Origin: Ricordea florida
Taxonomy: Eukaryota > Cnidaria > Anthozoa > Corallimorpharia > Ricordeidae
Assembly (NCBI GenBank): GCA_949710005.1
Contig: OX453273.1
Coordinates: forward strand, 42,307,618 to 42,371,617
DNA length: 64,000 bases
Direction of reading: 5' to 3'
Shown: in pieces, positions 42,840-56,091 of the stretch
Numbering within the stretch: position 1 is the first letter of the stretch
Layout of the letters: each line of letters opens with the position of its first letter
Program-made: the position numbers and the translations under genes
Notes under the pieces: model-generated
Told to the model about the DNA's origin: nothing
What the model saw: the letters and a program-made list of their open reading frames with translations, nothing else
The model's database searches: none

Positions 42840-45800
42840 CTGGTGGGGCGGAGTATATTAAAGGAACTGTGTGAAGAATTTGCATTGCACCGTTTATTTC
42901 TCCTAAGTGGTCCCGTTGAAGAGGTTGTATCAAACACTCGATGCATGTGTTTTAGCACATATCAAAGACCTCGAATTTCGCCTAAAATACCCTGCTGCGC
43001 GTCATATTTTCAGCTCTGGTGTTTGATACGCGATGAAACCCTGCATCGCATGTTTGATTTGATACTTAAGAGTTCTTTCGTGTTTTTGAAATCTCGATGC
43101 GCCCACAATATAACTAAAGAAAAACAAAATCTTAACCTATATTATTTAAGGCTGATCGGAACAGTAACCCTTTTTGAAAGGGGAGGTCCTAAAGTGTATA
43201 GATGGAGTTTGTCAAGTCTCTGTTCTCGTATACCGGTGCACAAGAGCCAATACAAAAGATCAAACAATACATTACAGCTAAAGAATGACTCCTAAATAAA
43301 GAAAACACAATGGTCATTCCCTCGTGTACCGGTATACGAGGACAGAACAAATCTATTCATGGAGTATTCTTAAGTTGCACCTCGTAAACAGAGGGTACTC
43401 GTTAACCATGTGTTCCAGTGCAAACAAGGGCAATTTCCAGTAGATATTAATCGGAAGAGCCGGTAGTCCGCGAATTGGGTAGAAAAATTATTAACAAGCA
43501 CTACGCAAGGATACGCTTTGTTTGAGTACATGGTGTGGTTCTGGGTAAAGCCTGGGCTGGGTTGTTCGAAGCAGCGTTAAGGTAACCCAGGGTTAGTGCG
43601 GAATTTAAATACAGATGCGAGAGCTTAAAAAGCAAATTCAGTATAATTCTTTTTCAATACAATTTGATGATTGTATGCTCTGAATAAAATAGAGAAAGTT
43701 ATCAGAGAAAACGCTTTTTTAACAAGAGGAAAAGAAACCCATATTAAAATTTAACCCTGGGTTAGCGCTAATCGGCCTTCGAACAACCGGCCCCTGAAGT
43801 TTAAACACTCTGAACGCTACTGAATACAGTACAGTGGTCATAAAGGGTTTAAGCAAACAAGACGATGATATAGAGGCTGGCCCCAGTAAAAAAAATGATT
43901 TGTTTTCCTTCTGTTTTAATAATGGAGTCGAAGGTAAATGAACAAATAAGTAAAACAACATTCAAGTATATAAAGCGTGCGTGGAGTCTTGGTTTTGTCT
44001 GTGAAAGTTTTGCGCTGTTTGAGAAGTATTATGTTTTCAAAACTTTTCGACGGTGAGAAACCTTTACAGAGACAACACAATCCCACTTACATTTTATATC
44101 GTTTATTAATTGAATTGCTTTCTTTAGATTGTTACCAAAAGCCTCAAGAAGTTCATACAGGGGAAACTCAAACGATTAAATTTCACCAGTGAAAAAGCTA
44201 TCATTCTTTAATCAGCATTTTCAGTAAACTCATAGCTGTTATAATTCATTGAATTCCCTTACGTTAACTGCAGTACTATTTTTAACAGTTTTAGTTACGA
44301 GTTAACACTTTTCGCCAGCTGCATTTATTGAGACGTACGAACAACACTCAAGTGTATGAATATGCTGTACCGATAACTACAATACTAATGATGTTGCGCC
44401 GCTGACTAAGACACATGAGGGACCGATCGCTAATTACGGTCTAGGGGAGGGATGAGGGTCGGGGGCGCGGTGGAATTGATGTAGTCGGTAAAATAAAATA
44501 AAATTGGTAACCCCCCGAAAGATTGTTCAATAAAAAATGCTATTAACAAAATCGTTAGCTAAATCGTACCCTCTATATTTTACCATTATGTGGAAGGAAT
44601 CAAGAGGCCGTGTCCATTTACACCCCAAACCGGGAATTTCCGGGAATTTGTTATACACCGAAAACGCACAGTGTTACATAAACATCCAACGTCAGTGGAG
44701 TTTGTAATATACAAACGGCACCGTTTAGCGCTTGGGTCAATTTCAAATTCACGTCTTCAGTCCACAGTAAATCTTACGAAGTGAAGACTGAAACTAAGCT
44801 ATAGCTATAACAAAGAAATTTATTAGGGTAAACCTTCAATTTGCATCTCATCTCAGTCTTTCGAGCAATGAATTTTCAAAGGCTTTTCGAGTCTCGGATA
44901 GAATCGTGAGATCCGTACTGATTCGGTGAAGGCTTTCCCACAATTTTTGTTGTTGTTGTTGTTGTGGCTTAGTTTCAGTCACAAGTCTTTTCGTCCACAC
45001 ATTCGACTACTTATTTCTGTATCAAGAACTTGAATTCGACATTAGAAAATTACCATTTTAAAAATATAGATTTGATTCATTAAACCAAACTATGCTAACG
45101 TAAAAGAACGCAAGTGGCAGTTACTTAAAAGAATTACTCATTTGATCTTGGGAGTAAAATTAGTGATAGTTGGGAGACTAAAAATGTGCAGAATTATAGA
45201 AAATGGGTTTCTCAAACGAGCTGATAAATCTAAACCGTTGTAGTGACCGAAAGATAAGAGGAAAGCTGGCATTTAGTTGAGCGTTAGCACGGTCTTCGTC
45301 AAGGCGGATATACAGGACTATAAACGCCTCGTTTCGGGACATTTTAGTATGCCTCTTGATGTGATAGAAACGTTGCTCCTACCAGAGTAAACTCCAATAT
45401 TGTAGAAGCAAATTATTATTCGTGTAATGGATTTTTTTTGAGCGACAAGTGTAAGGAAGCTCAAGCAAGTAGCCACAAGTTCCTTAGTAGTGGTTTTGTT
45501 ACATTCCTCTAAACCAGTTTTTGTCTTCGGAGAGATCGAAAATGCCTAAATATGGTTTGTCTCACATGTTGTGGTTTGTGAGCAAATGGTGGGAATTTCA
45601 TATGGCCATTAAATTTCAGTTGTTTATAAGTTAAGCCTAGAATTTAGCCAGAAAACTACACAGCTAGTGTTTCCACTCCAGGCACAAGTGAATTTGCAAC
45701 AGTGAACGTGGGCGCTTGACGTAAGTTGTTATTTTTAGGATTTCAGACGTTTTTCAGTGGTAACCAAATGTGAAAATCACAAGATGTAACGTCGGCGGCA

Positions 45801-47580
45801 TATCTGGCATATGCACTTTTACCAAGAATTGTACAAATGGAATTAGAATTACTTAACTTTCGGATAATAAATTATTAATCACAAATATCGTCATCTCAAA
45901 GTCGACTCGACTCTTTGTCGGAGGTTTTCAGGGAGACGTTTAATTCGGCTTACGAATCTGACACTTCTGATTCCATTTATCATACGCCCAAAGCTACGAT
46001 GAGAATCTTTTCCCACTGTAAGACATCAAGACAGATTGCATAGAGAAAGCTTAAGAGTCCGGTATGAATATTTTTTTACAGATTGATTATTGATTAGTCA
46101 CCGCGGTAAACCAACATTGAAAGAGTAAATGAAAAATCACCTGTCGAAAGGTCATGTGTATTTTTTTTTTTCTTGAGACACCACAACGCTTTCACTGCGA
46201 CCAAACAGTTGAAAATTCAGTGCTCATTATGGGATGTCTCTTTTTACACCAGCCTCCTTGCAATTGCCCGTTGTTATTTGTATAACGACTGTCAACAGGT
46301 TTTTGAATTCTTGGTCCTGAACGCGTGCGAACAGTGCTCCCTAATCTTTAACTAATGACTCCATTGGTGCATCCGATTTAGGGCACTATTCATTCTTTGT
46401 TTACTCGGGGAGACTTTCGCTAGGTGAAAAAAGAGCGCCCATTTTGCTCTAATTCAACCGCTTTTATAGTTGTTCTCTCGTTACATTGCTTTTTAAAGAA
46501 GCCATATCTGCTCACGCTACATGCCTTGAAACTCAACTTTGCTTTACCAATATTTACGTTAAAAACATAGCTGAAAATACTCAGTCCGCATTGCTGGCTA
46601 AACGTTTCTTATATATAGGACTGTGTTAGATAGGAAATGTCTTTTGTCTGTTGTGGATGGCAGATGGTACAGCAACAATATTATACACGGCAGGACTTTA
46701 AAAACAGTCTTCGGATTAAAAACGTCGTTTCGGTTGAGAGAAGAAATAAACACAGTTCAAGTTAGATTGATTTTAACCTTCAGTGCTGGCCAACAATCAC
46801 TTTACCCTTTGACTGCATATTTAATACATTGATGAAAGCGTTTAAAATAGCAGACAAAGTGCAGTGTCCCCTTCCGGAAGTACTCAGTTATTGAAGAGTA
46901 GCGTTGCTGTCTGGTGGGAAATTCGTACCCTATCATTAATTAAGAAGACTGCAATTTCCTGTCGAACCCAAAGAGGCAAAATCATTTCATTGATTATCAA
47001 CGGTAGTATGACGAAAAAAGTGGCTATTTAAAAGGCTCGGCCGTACTTGTAACGCACGCCAAACAACAACCCTTATCAGATGATTAGGCACAAGTAAAGC
47101 AGCAAGCATAATTTTCACCATTTTTTCCAAATGTTTTGAGTTAAATCTAGCTTAAAGTATTCGTTGTTGTGACTGCATTTATGAGTTGTGAGATTTTTGT
47201 TACTGATAATTGACCGGAAGCTTTTCAGCGCTTTTGGTTGTGAAGTCGGTGGATTTAAAACTGGACCAAAGCCCATGCAATTGTGGTTCTTAATGCGGTG
47301 ACATTTTCTAAAAGCCTTCCGCGTGATAAGTTTCGTTTTGGAATAAGTTTTAAACGTGATGTAGAGACGTCAGGCGTTCTTGCTTTAACATAAGCTATCT
47401 AGATTTACGCTCGAACCTTTTCGTTTTGGTCGATCCCCTTTGATGGTGATCGCATTAAGCGCCACGCATAATCAAACTGTATTTCCTCTTTTCGTAGATC
47501 CCCTTTTGAAATACGTGCAAATTCATTCATTGTTTGTATTTATCCTTGCCCGATATTTACAGAATGTTCGTAATTTTGAT
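42840..47580. other. Intergenic region between ATP5F1A and the KSR-like gene
   Basis: About 4.7 kb without a gene I can support. It holds a decayed inverted repeat around GTATCAAACACTCGATGCAT (42920-43070), inverted CTCGTATACCGGTGCAC / GTGTACCGGTATACGAG motifs (43225-43345), a MITE (43553-43794) and a short (TTG)n near 44948. Short ORFs between 44000 and 46900 are unremarkable. A coding-like stretch with splice signals at about 45932-46018 is listed among the rejected items. Confidence 0.5.
43553..43794. mobile_element. MITE with GGGCTGGGTTGTTCGAA ends
   Basis: GGGCTGGGTTGTTCGAAGCA..GGTAACCCAGGGTTA on the left, TAACCCTGGGTTAGCGC..CCTTCGAACAACCGGCCC on the right; about 240 bp, non-coding. Target duplication not clear. 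Confidence 0.75.
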
Positions 47581-47754
47581 TGGCTCAATTCTTGGCAGGT
47601 GGAGATCACTTCTCCACCGCCAGTAATTTGCATATTCGTAGGTTGGGAAGCCAGCTAGGTGCAAAACAGTGCAACGTAAAAGCAACAATTGTAGATTTAA
47701 GGGCAAACGATGCCAGAAACACGGGTCGAGTACATGGGGCCGACGAAATAGAGA

Positions 47755-50700
47755 ATGCAGCCCGAACATCACAGGTAAGCTACCAAAAACGAGCCTAAAA
47801 CAAAATTTTGATCAAAACAATTACTCCAGGGATGTTGTTGATTTTGCGATCGAAGAGCAATGAACGAACTTTGTGCACAAATGCTAGTGGCTAGCATCAA
47901 AAAAAAGAAACGGAAGCAGAGGCCTAGCAAAGACACTTTTTGGTTCGACTGTATCTTTTTGCTTTGAGCTGGACGTGTTTGTAGTGTTGAATCAAGATGG
48001 TAGTGAAGAGAAGTGCAAAATTCTCATTAAATGCGCTAGAAAGCGTCTTATTGTCATGAACACAACACGCACCTGCTTGCTGCTGTTCATCATGAAATTT
48101 AATTTTACAACAATTCTGATCTTTTTCTTTCTTCCAATTCCCACAGCTTTTCCAGGACAGTTCTGTGTCGAATGCGATGCGACAATTGCAGGAAAGTTAT
48201 TCGTTTTCTTGGAGTGCGATGTCAGGATTGCAGGTGAGTCACAAGAAACTTCATAAACGAAATACTGGCAGAAATATTGAAGATATTCTACTGAATCCTC
48301 AATGAACTTGTCTTTAATTGTGCTTCATGTTTTGAACCTAACACGTCTCTTAATTTCATTCCCAAAAGGCTGAAATATCACAAAAAATGTTCAAGTTATC
48401 TAACGACGGAATATGAACTGCGATGCCAGAAAGCTGATACCGGTAAGAGAAAAACAAAATCTAACTTCTAAGGTGCAATTAATATTTATTCTATTCTTCA
48501 AATCTTCCTCGCTCTTAAAAAAGGCGCTGGAGGGAGCTACTTAAAGTATTTTAGATTTTTTTGTTTTCACTTGCATATATACAGTTCCTTGCAGTGCCTT
48601 TTTCCTTTAATATGTTGCAGAGAGAACCAAAGTTAGACGGTTTTGGCGTAAAAGTCATAACACATGCGGGAAACGGTCTCTTCAAAGCAACAACTCAGAA
48701 AACATCGCGGCAAACGATGTTCAGCGAACTCTTGCATCTCTAAACGCCAGAAGAAAAATTCGCCAAAAGTTAATTAATGGGTTATACGAGTCCTTCTGTT
48801 ACGGCCCCCATCAAGCTCTTGAATTTAAGCCGAGTTCACCGGTTCAGGTGCGCTCACCAGCTCCACTGGAAATAACTGTTGAACGACATGGCTCTCTTGA
48901 AAAGTATCCCACCAGTGTTTGCGAGAATTTGACAACCATCGACAAGCCTCTGTTTGGTTCTCCTACCAGCGCTTGCAATGACAATTTTCTTTCAAGCTCT
49001 CCATGGCACAGAGCAAATTCGTGGACGACATGGGCCAGTTCTGGCACGTACTCGTCGGGGTATTCTTCAGCGAACACCTCTTGTCCTTCATCGGCAAATT
49101 CCCATCGCAGTACTTCGCCAACTCCGGATTTTTCAAATTTAAAGCTTTTGGACGAAACGTTGGAGCAGTATAGTATTGCCGAGTCCGATTTGTCGGATGA
49201 CGGAGTGTGTTCGGGAAATGACAAGGGTCACGATTCTGCCGGTGACATTTCCTTTTCCACTAACGACTTTTGCGCAACATGGCCGCAGAAAAGCAGGGCC
49301 AGGGAAAGACAAGAGGTCAATAAAAGAACTTTATCTGGTAAGTGTTTTGTTAAATTTATTGAAATAGTTTTGAATCTTCCATTGATCACACGAAAAGTGT
49401 AAACGTTTAAATGGAAGACAAAGACAGTGAAGAGAACCTTCTTAAAATTGCAGGTCTTTATTCGTAAAATTTCCTGAATCTGTTAGTCAGTTTCTCAGAA
49501 AAAAAAAATCTTTTTTATGCAGCTTAGTTATTCTAAAGGAGAGACGTGATGTAATTCAGTGATCTATATAGATAAAAAGCGTAGTAGGTTTCTCATCATC
49601 CCCACGCCAACACTGGGCTGCAGCCGGCATTTGATTTATTTCTGATAACACCACAAACTTGCTCCATGTCCGCAAGCCAAAAACTGATCGTTTTGATGTA
49701 GTTCAGTTCATGGAGATGATTTTATACCAGCAGTTATTTTGTATGCACACGTTCACGTCCATGAAGTGTTTTTTCCAGTCGCTGGAGCATAAAAAAATTG
49801 CAGACAAGTCCGGCGCCAAGACACAGATGGTGGGGCGCTACTGAAATTGCTTTGCCGGTGCATAAGATCAATTAAGATCAACATTACGCTTTGCCAGGTT
49901 ACACGATAATTGGTTTTATTCCTTCTGGTGAGAATAAAATACAAAGGTCTCACAAAAACTGCAACAGATGGTAAAACGTATAGTAAGATGGTAAAACCAT
50001 AGTTACTCGCAACATGATCCGACCTAAAAACCAAATTCAATATCATGTGAGCTTTGCAAATGCAAGCTCGTCTTATGCACTTCTTTGTGCATTTTTGAAG
50101 GCCATAATGAGCGCGATTATCGTTTCTGGCTATAGCTTACTGAATTTATTGAGGACCGCTTGCTTATTTTGATGTTTTAGGGAAATAAATTATCTAGCCT
50201 TCTCTCTAATGATCACTTTACTGCGGCATACTCTAGGATAAGTTCTTAAATAGTCAGATATGTCAGTTTAAGAGACAAGATTTTTAAAACAAGAACTTAA
50301 ACCGTGGGCTTCCAGCGATCGGAAAAGACAGGTAATGATACCAAATACTGACAGTAAAAACACAGGGAGCTAAAGAGAAGGAGGTGGGCGGTCACAGTTT
50401 GTTCAGCTTTTTGCAACGGAAAACTCGTCCGATTAATGGAAATGTCAGTCATAATTCCAAGAACAATATTTGTGCTTTGTAATGATGAACCAAACAGGGT
50501 GAATCTTACAACAAAATATTTATCATCGGGAAGCTTTTAAAAGGAAAGCTAACAGATTTGACCGGCTAGCCCTTTTCCCGGGGCAACCACATTTCCAAAT
50601 AACCTTTGTTTGTCTCAGTGTAACATTTTCGCGAATCAAAACTTTTTCCTGCAAAAGCTGACAAGATATTTGCCTCGGGCTGGTGTCTCGAAAGTTTCTG

Positions 50701-51845
50701 ACTTGTTCCGTTGGAAATAATGGCTAACGTTTCCTTAATATTATTCATTGATATACAAACTTTTCCTTTAGCTGATGACTGTCAAGGCGCTAGACAACGA
50801 GATTCTACTGGAATTCCCTCTAACAGGTAAGCACAAATACTTGAATGGGAGGAAAACAGCAATTCCTGGAATCCCACTCTTTTCGTTCAAACCTTCACGA
50901 AGTAAACTTTTCTCAGTTATGCTGCCACACTTTGCTCTTACCAGTACATAAACGATTTTATCGGCTGTTTCAATGGTTGAAACCCTTTCTCATTCGGTTA
51001 TAAACTGAACGTATGGGTAATGAACTAGTTAGGAACATGTCTCTCAGCAGAAATTGTTAACAAATCAAAACAGGTCCATGAGTGAAGGTTCCTTTAAAAC
51101 TGATTTTCAAAACGACTATATTGTTTGATTTTCACAGGATGGTGAATTATCAACAAAGAATAATAATCCACTAGCCAGATAATTCAACGTAACTTTCTAG
51201 TTGTATTATCAAACCAATCTGATAACAAAACAAAATCTCGTTACACATATCATATTTTAATGAAATAGTTGGTTGTTGAAATCTTTTCGTATTTGATCAT
51301 ATTTTGATACTGGAAACAGTCGTTTGATATTGTAGAACTTTCAAAGAAAGCTAGTAAGAGCTATTACATGTCATGTTAGCAGCTGTTAATAAATAGTACA
51401 CGTACCAATGAACAATTTTTGCGTGTTTATTAAGGCTAGGTTTCCAGTATATAATTATGTGTACAGGCCTTTAATTATCAAGTACCTGTACGACCGTCCT
51501 TCCGCTAAAACAAAATGAGCAGCAACAGGCTTGTAATAAAGTTTATCCTGCATCGAGATTGTTCTGTTATGTCTTTTCTTTTCAGTTGTAGAGAAGTTAA
51601 AGAGAATGAAGAAGAAATGAAGGTAGTTCGTCGTTTTAGACATTAAGTTCATTTTTGAACTTTAGTTTGTAGGATCATCAGCTGAGAAAAAGGAGGCGAG
51701 TTTTCGTGATTTCGTTCAATTCCCATGTTATTTTGTTTTCTTTCTTACTGAAGAGGTCAAAAGTTGCAAAAGGTTCCTCTTTCCTCGAAAAATGCGTTTG
51801 AGCATTTTTAGTTTAAGGGAAAAAATTTCAAAATCGCCTTTATTG

Positions 51846-51892
<47 letters not shown>

Positions 51893-54800
51893 TCATTTGG
51901 TTGGTTTGGAATAACTGCGCTTCGAAATCTCCAACCTCAATTTTCGTGCCGTTTAGTTTTACAGTGAGAATTTTCATACAAATTTTGAATGTCTGTTTTG
52001 TACGCTGAACAACAGATTTATGTTTCTACCGACTATAAATTAACATGATTCTTTTTCACTTTTGATATGTTTTGTACAGTGACAGAGCAAATTATATGTA
52101 TTTTAAGGGAGATATAAAACATTTGTAGTTGTTTAGATGCTCAATGATGATTGCATAATTTATATAAAAATTTACTTGGGTGTCTTGGTTCGAGTAAACC
52201 AACTGTAACGGTAATTTGTAACTTTGTGTCGTGTTTCAGAAGTCATTGCGTGAATGGAATATCCCATTTTCGGATTTGCAGTTTGGAGAAATTGTTGGGG
52301 TCAGTCCCAAAGGATATGTTTACAAGTAAGAGGAAAACGGTTGTTTTCTGTATTCTTAGGCTTGGATCAAACTTCGAACTCTACATGTGCCGAATCTAAG
52401 GGCGCGTTTCTTTGGTATGATCCGTATTTGGATTTGTGATCCGAGATCACACGGATCATAGCACATCAAAGGAGCCGATGAAACCTTGTCCAGAGTAGAT
52501 TCGTCGGTTACTTTCATGTGCCATGATCCGTGTGATCTCGGATCACAAATCCAAATACGGATCATACCAAAGAAACGCACCCTAATGCAAATGAGGGAAA
52601 ACAATAGGTTTATTTATCAAAATAGAGTGATGACCCTTCAAAAGCAGAACGAAAGGAAGTTTTATATTACCTTGAGTTTTGTTCTTCCTTGTATTTGTTT
52701 TCAACTATAACACGAACATTATGGAACGAGGAAACGGTAGAAAACGGTTTAAATAACTATTTTTAATATCATTATCATTAATGTTATTTCTGTTTATTTA
52801 TTTATTTTAACTACTGTAATCGTATATCTAATCAAGTGCAAGGTTCATAGCCCACGTGGATAATAGCACGTGTACAAGAGATTGAGACTCACGTGAACTT
52901 CACGTGAACACACTACTTGAAGTCGAGAAACTTTAGAGCAATGATCTTTGTACTTGACGGACACCTAAAAGATGATTGATCAATGTTTTGCTATCCGTCG
53001 TATGGAATTTAATATGTTTAATTATTTTTTAATTAAAAGTCACATTTTTCTTTTAAATGCAGAAGATGTACTTGTCATTGACATTGTGTCATTTGTTCAT
53101 TGTAATTTTCGAGTTGCGATCCACAGTGAGTCAAAGAATCTGACTTCTAAGAATCAGAGTTTGTGCCATTAACTAATTCTGAATTCAGTGCTAATGTTAT
53201 TGCTAAACGGCCGAAAAATGCCAATCCAGACAACTGACGGCCAATAGCTCATAAGAAAGACGCGTCTTCACTTCGTCGCTAGGATACAAAAGCCGCCTAG
53301 AAAGAATGTTAGAAGTAAAAAAACTTCTTACAGTTAGTATTCTATAGAATAATGGCTTCAATTCAAAACAAGGTGAATAACCGATGAATGCCGATTCCGC
53401 TAAACTAATGCATTGCACATTATTCTCTTGAACAAACCTCTACCGTGTCCCAGATCCTTAATAAGTTTGTGTTTTGAATATCACTTTTCAAGGGTGCCCA
53501 CCTAAAGGCCTACTCTGGGAGGGATCTTAAGTCGTCTTGACTTTGTGCGACTTTAGGCGATTTAAGGCGACTTAAGGGTCCTTAAGGTCCCAAAGTGGGC
53601 CTACCTATCATGTACCTCGAGATAAGCCGTACTTTTTGAGATTTCATACCCATATGAATAATTGTTAAGTATATCTGATAATGAATGTTAAATTCGCGTT
53701 TCCAGGGGGAGGTGGCACGGGGAAATAATGATCCACACCAGACGGAAGAGCTCTCGTGATGACGTGCAGGAGTTCCTAAAGGAAGTGTCTGTACTGAGCA
53801 TGATCAGACACGAGAACGTGGTGCTGTTTATGGGGGCCTGTCTCGAGCCGCCAAACCTTGCTGTTATTACTAGGTACGTTATACACGTCAGTCACGTGTA
53901 ATAAATACGGATATGATGAGTGGGTCACAGAACTAGTTCGTCTCTCGTACTCGAAATGATTGAAAAAATTTGTGTTGCTCGAACCCCCGGCGTGCTGTCT
54001 CATTTCATTTCAGCATCACATAAAAACCTATTTTGCGCTCCTGTTTTAAGTAAAACATTGCAAGTTGAACATGTTTGCTGAGTTTTCATCACTATGGTCG
54101 GTTTAGATCTGTAAGCTGATCATGACCATATTTACTCTCCTTTTTTTAGTTTCAGGAGGGGCTTGTCACTTCACAATCATCTTCATGTCAGGCAAGATGC
54201 GTTTTCACTGCAGTCAAAGATTTCTATCGCCAGACAGATTGCACAGGTACGATTCTTTGTAGTCACTATACCCGCTTCAATTGTGACTAAATCATATACT
54301 TTTTTCCTGTTTCTTGCCATTCCTTTCATCTTCCCGCAACTTTCAGTGATTTGGCATTTACTGGAGCCAAACCATATTTCGCTCATATCCTAGAGCGTGA
54401 ATTGATTGTGCTGGGTGGTACAGATTCATACCGTTGTAGTTCGCGATCGTAAACCGCGTTTAAATCCGTGTCGCCAAAAGGTAGGAAGCAAGATTTTCGG
54501 CGGAAGCAAGATTTTCGGCGGAAGCAAGATTTTGGGTGTGAAGGAGGGGAAGGTGGTTCACCTTAGATAAAATGTTTTCACTGCTGTTGCGTTAAGCTTG
54601 AACTGAGTTCCTTAAGGGATCAGTCATAACTGGAGCCCCTGGTCATAATGAAGTATCTGACTTTTCCAATCGGAGGTTCGGGGCCTGAAGAAAAATATAG
54701 GAACAGAAATAAAGTAATTGTTTTGTTGGAATAATGGAATAATGCCATTTTGTGGGGCGGAATAACGAGTTCCTTTAGAATAATCGTTTTGTCGATTCGG

Positions 54801-56006
54801 AATAATGAATGACAGTTACAGTGTCTTCTCGGGGCCGTGTGAAGAGGAGTAGAATAACCGCAAAGTTTTCCGAGCAGGAATAATGGAATAATGACACCTG
54901 ATTGTTCCTCTTCATCCCCCGAGGAGGTGCTGGCACATGCATTGGATGGCTGTACGTCTTAGTTGACATGGATGTTCAACTACACATGATTACCCCAACC
55001 ATAAAGAAGATATATTATTTCTGCTTACAAGAATTAGCCAGACCTCTTTTTAACTGCCAGTTGGGTCACGTGCATTTTCCAATCCTTGTAAATTTGTATC
55101 CGTGATTGCTTTTTCTTCTTTTTTTTGTTTCCTTTTTAGGGTATGAGTTATCTTCATGCTAAAGGAATAGTCCTACCTGCATTGACCACAATGAACGTGT
55201 TCTTAGAGTCCAAGGTGAAGCTGTGCGTTTCTGGTTACTGCAACAGGACAGCAAGAGTTGAGAGGTAAGGTGTAGCCTTTAGCTCAGCTGATAAAGCATC
55301 GCACCGGTACCAGTATTTCCTACATCACGGGTTCGATTCCTGTTCCAGCATGTTCTTTTTGCAGGCTGGTTAACAAATCGCCTGAAGACTAGCAGTAAGC
55401 AGTCGAAACGTCGCGACCACCACCCAAGTGACTCCGTCGTGAGACCATAGAACTAATTTATATTATCATTGAAGTTACCACGATGAATAACAATCTTTTC
55501 CATAACAAATCGAATGTGGTTTAGCGTTGTCTGTACTCTTATCGACAACGATATATGCGTCATCACAGTGGTCAAAATATTGTGGACTCATGAGGAGCAG
55601 CTGTTGTTGACAAGAATACAGACAACGCTAAACCACATTCGATTTCCTTTTTACCACAACATCAACGTCAAAGAAAAGGTTTTTTTCACAGCGTGACCCG
55701 AGATCGTGACACACTGATCAGCAGCGTTGTGTGGGCTCTTATCAACAGCGGCAAGTTAGCCAATCAGATTGCGAGATTAGGAGCAAATGTGGTTAAAATT
55801 GTAATTGATAAAAAATGAATTTATAACAGCTTTGGGAAAGCGCGCGTTATGATTGGCTAACAAGCACGATCCATTTGCCCATGGTTGCATGATGACGTCA
55901 GATTGTTGAGTTGTAATTAAGAAATAGAAAACATGTACCGTGTTTCTATCGAGTTATAGAAACACGAGTGAAAGTTTGGGAGAACGAGAAATGCTGTGGG
56001 AACGCG

Positions 56007-56037
<31 letters not shown>

Positions 56038-56052
56038 GAGTTCTCCCAAACT

Positions 56053-56091
<39 letters not shown>

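Noticed and set aside
45932..46018. Coding-like stretch between TTTTCAG and GTAAGA (ETFNSAYESDTSDSIYHTPK)
   Set aside because: Has acceptor and donor, but its phase creates a stop if joined to the KSR-like first exon, and no other partner exon was found.
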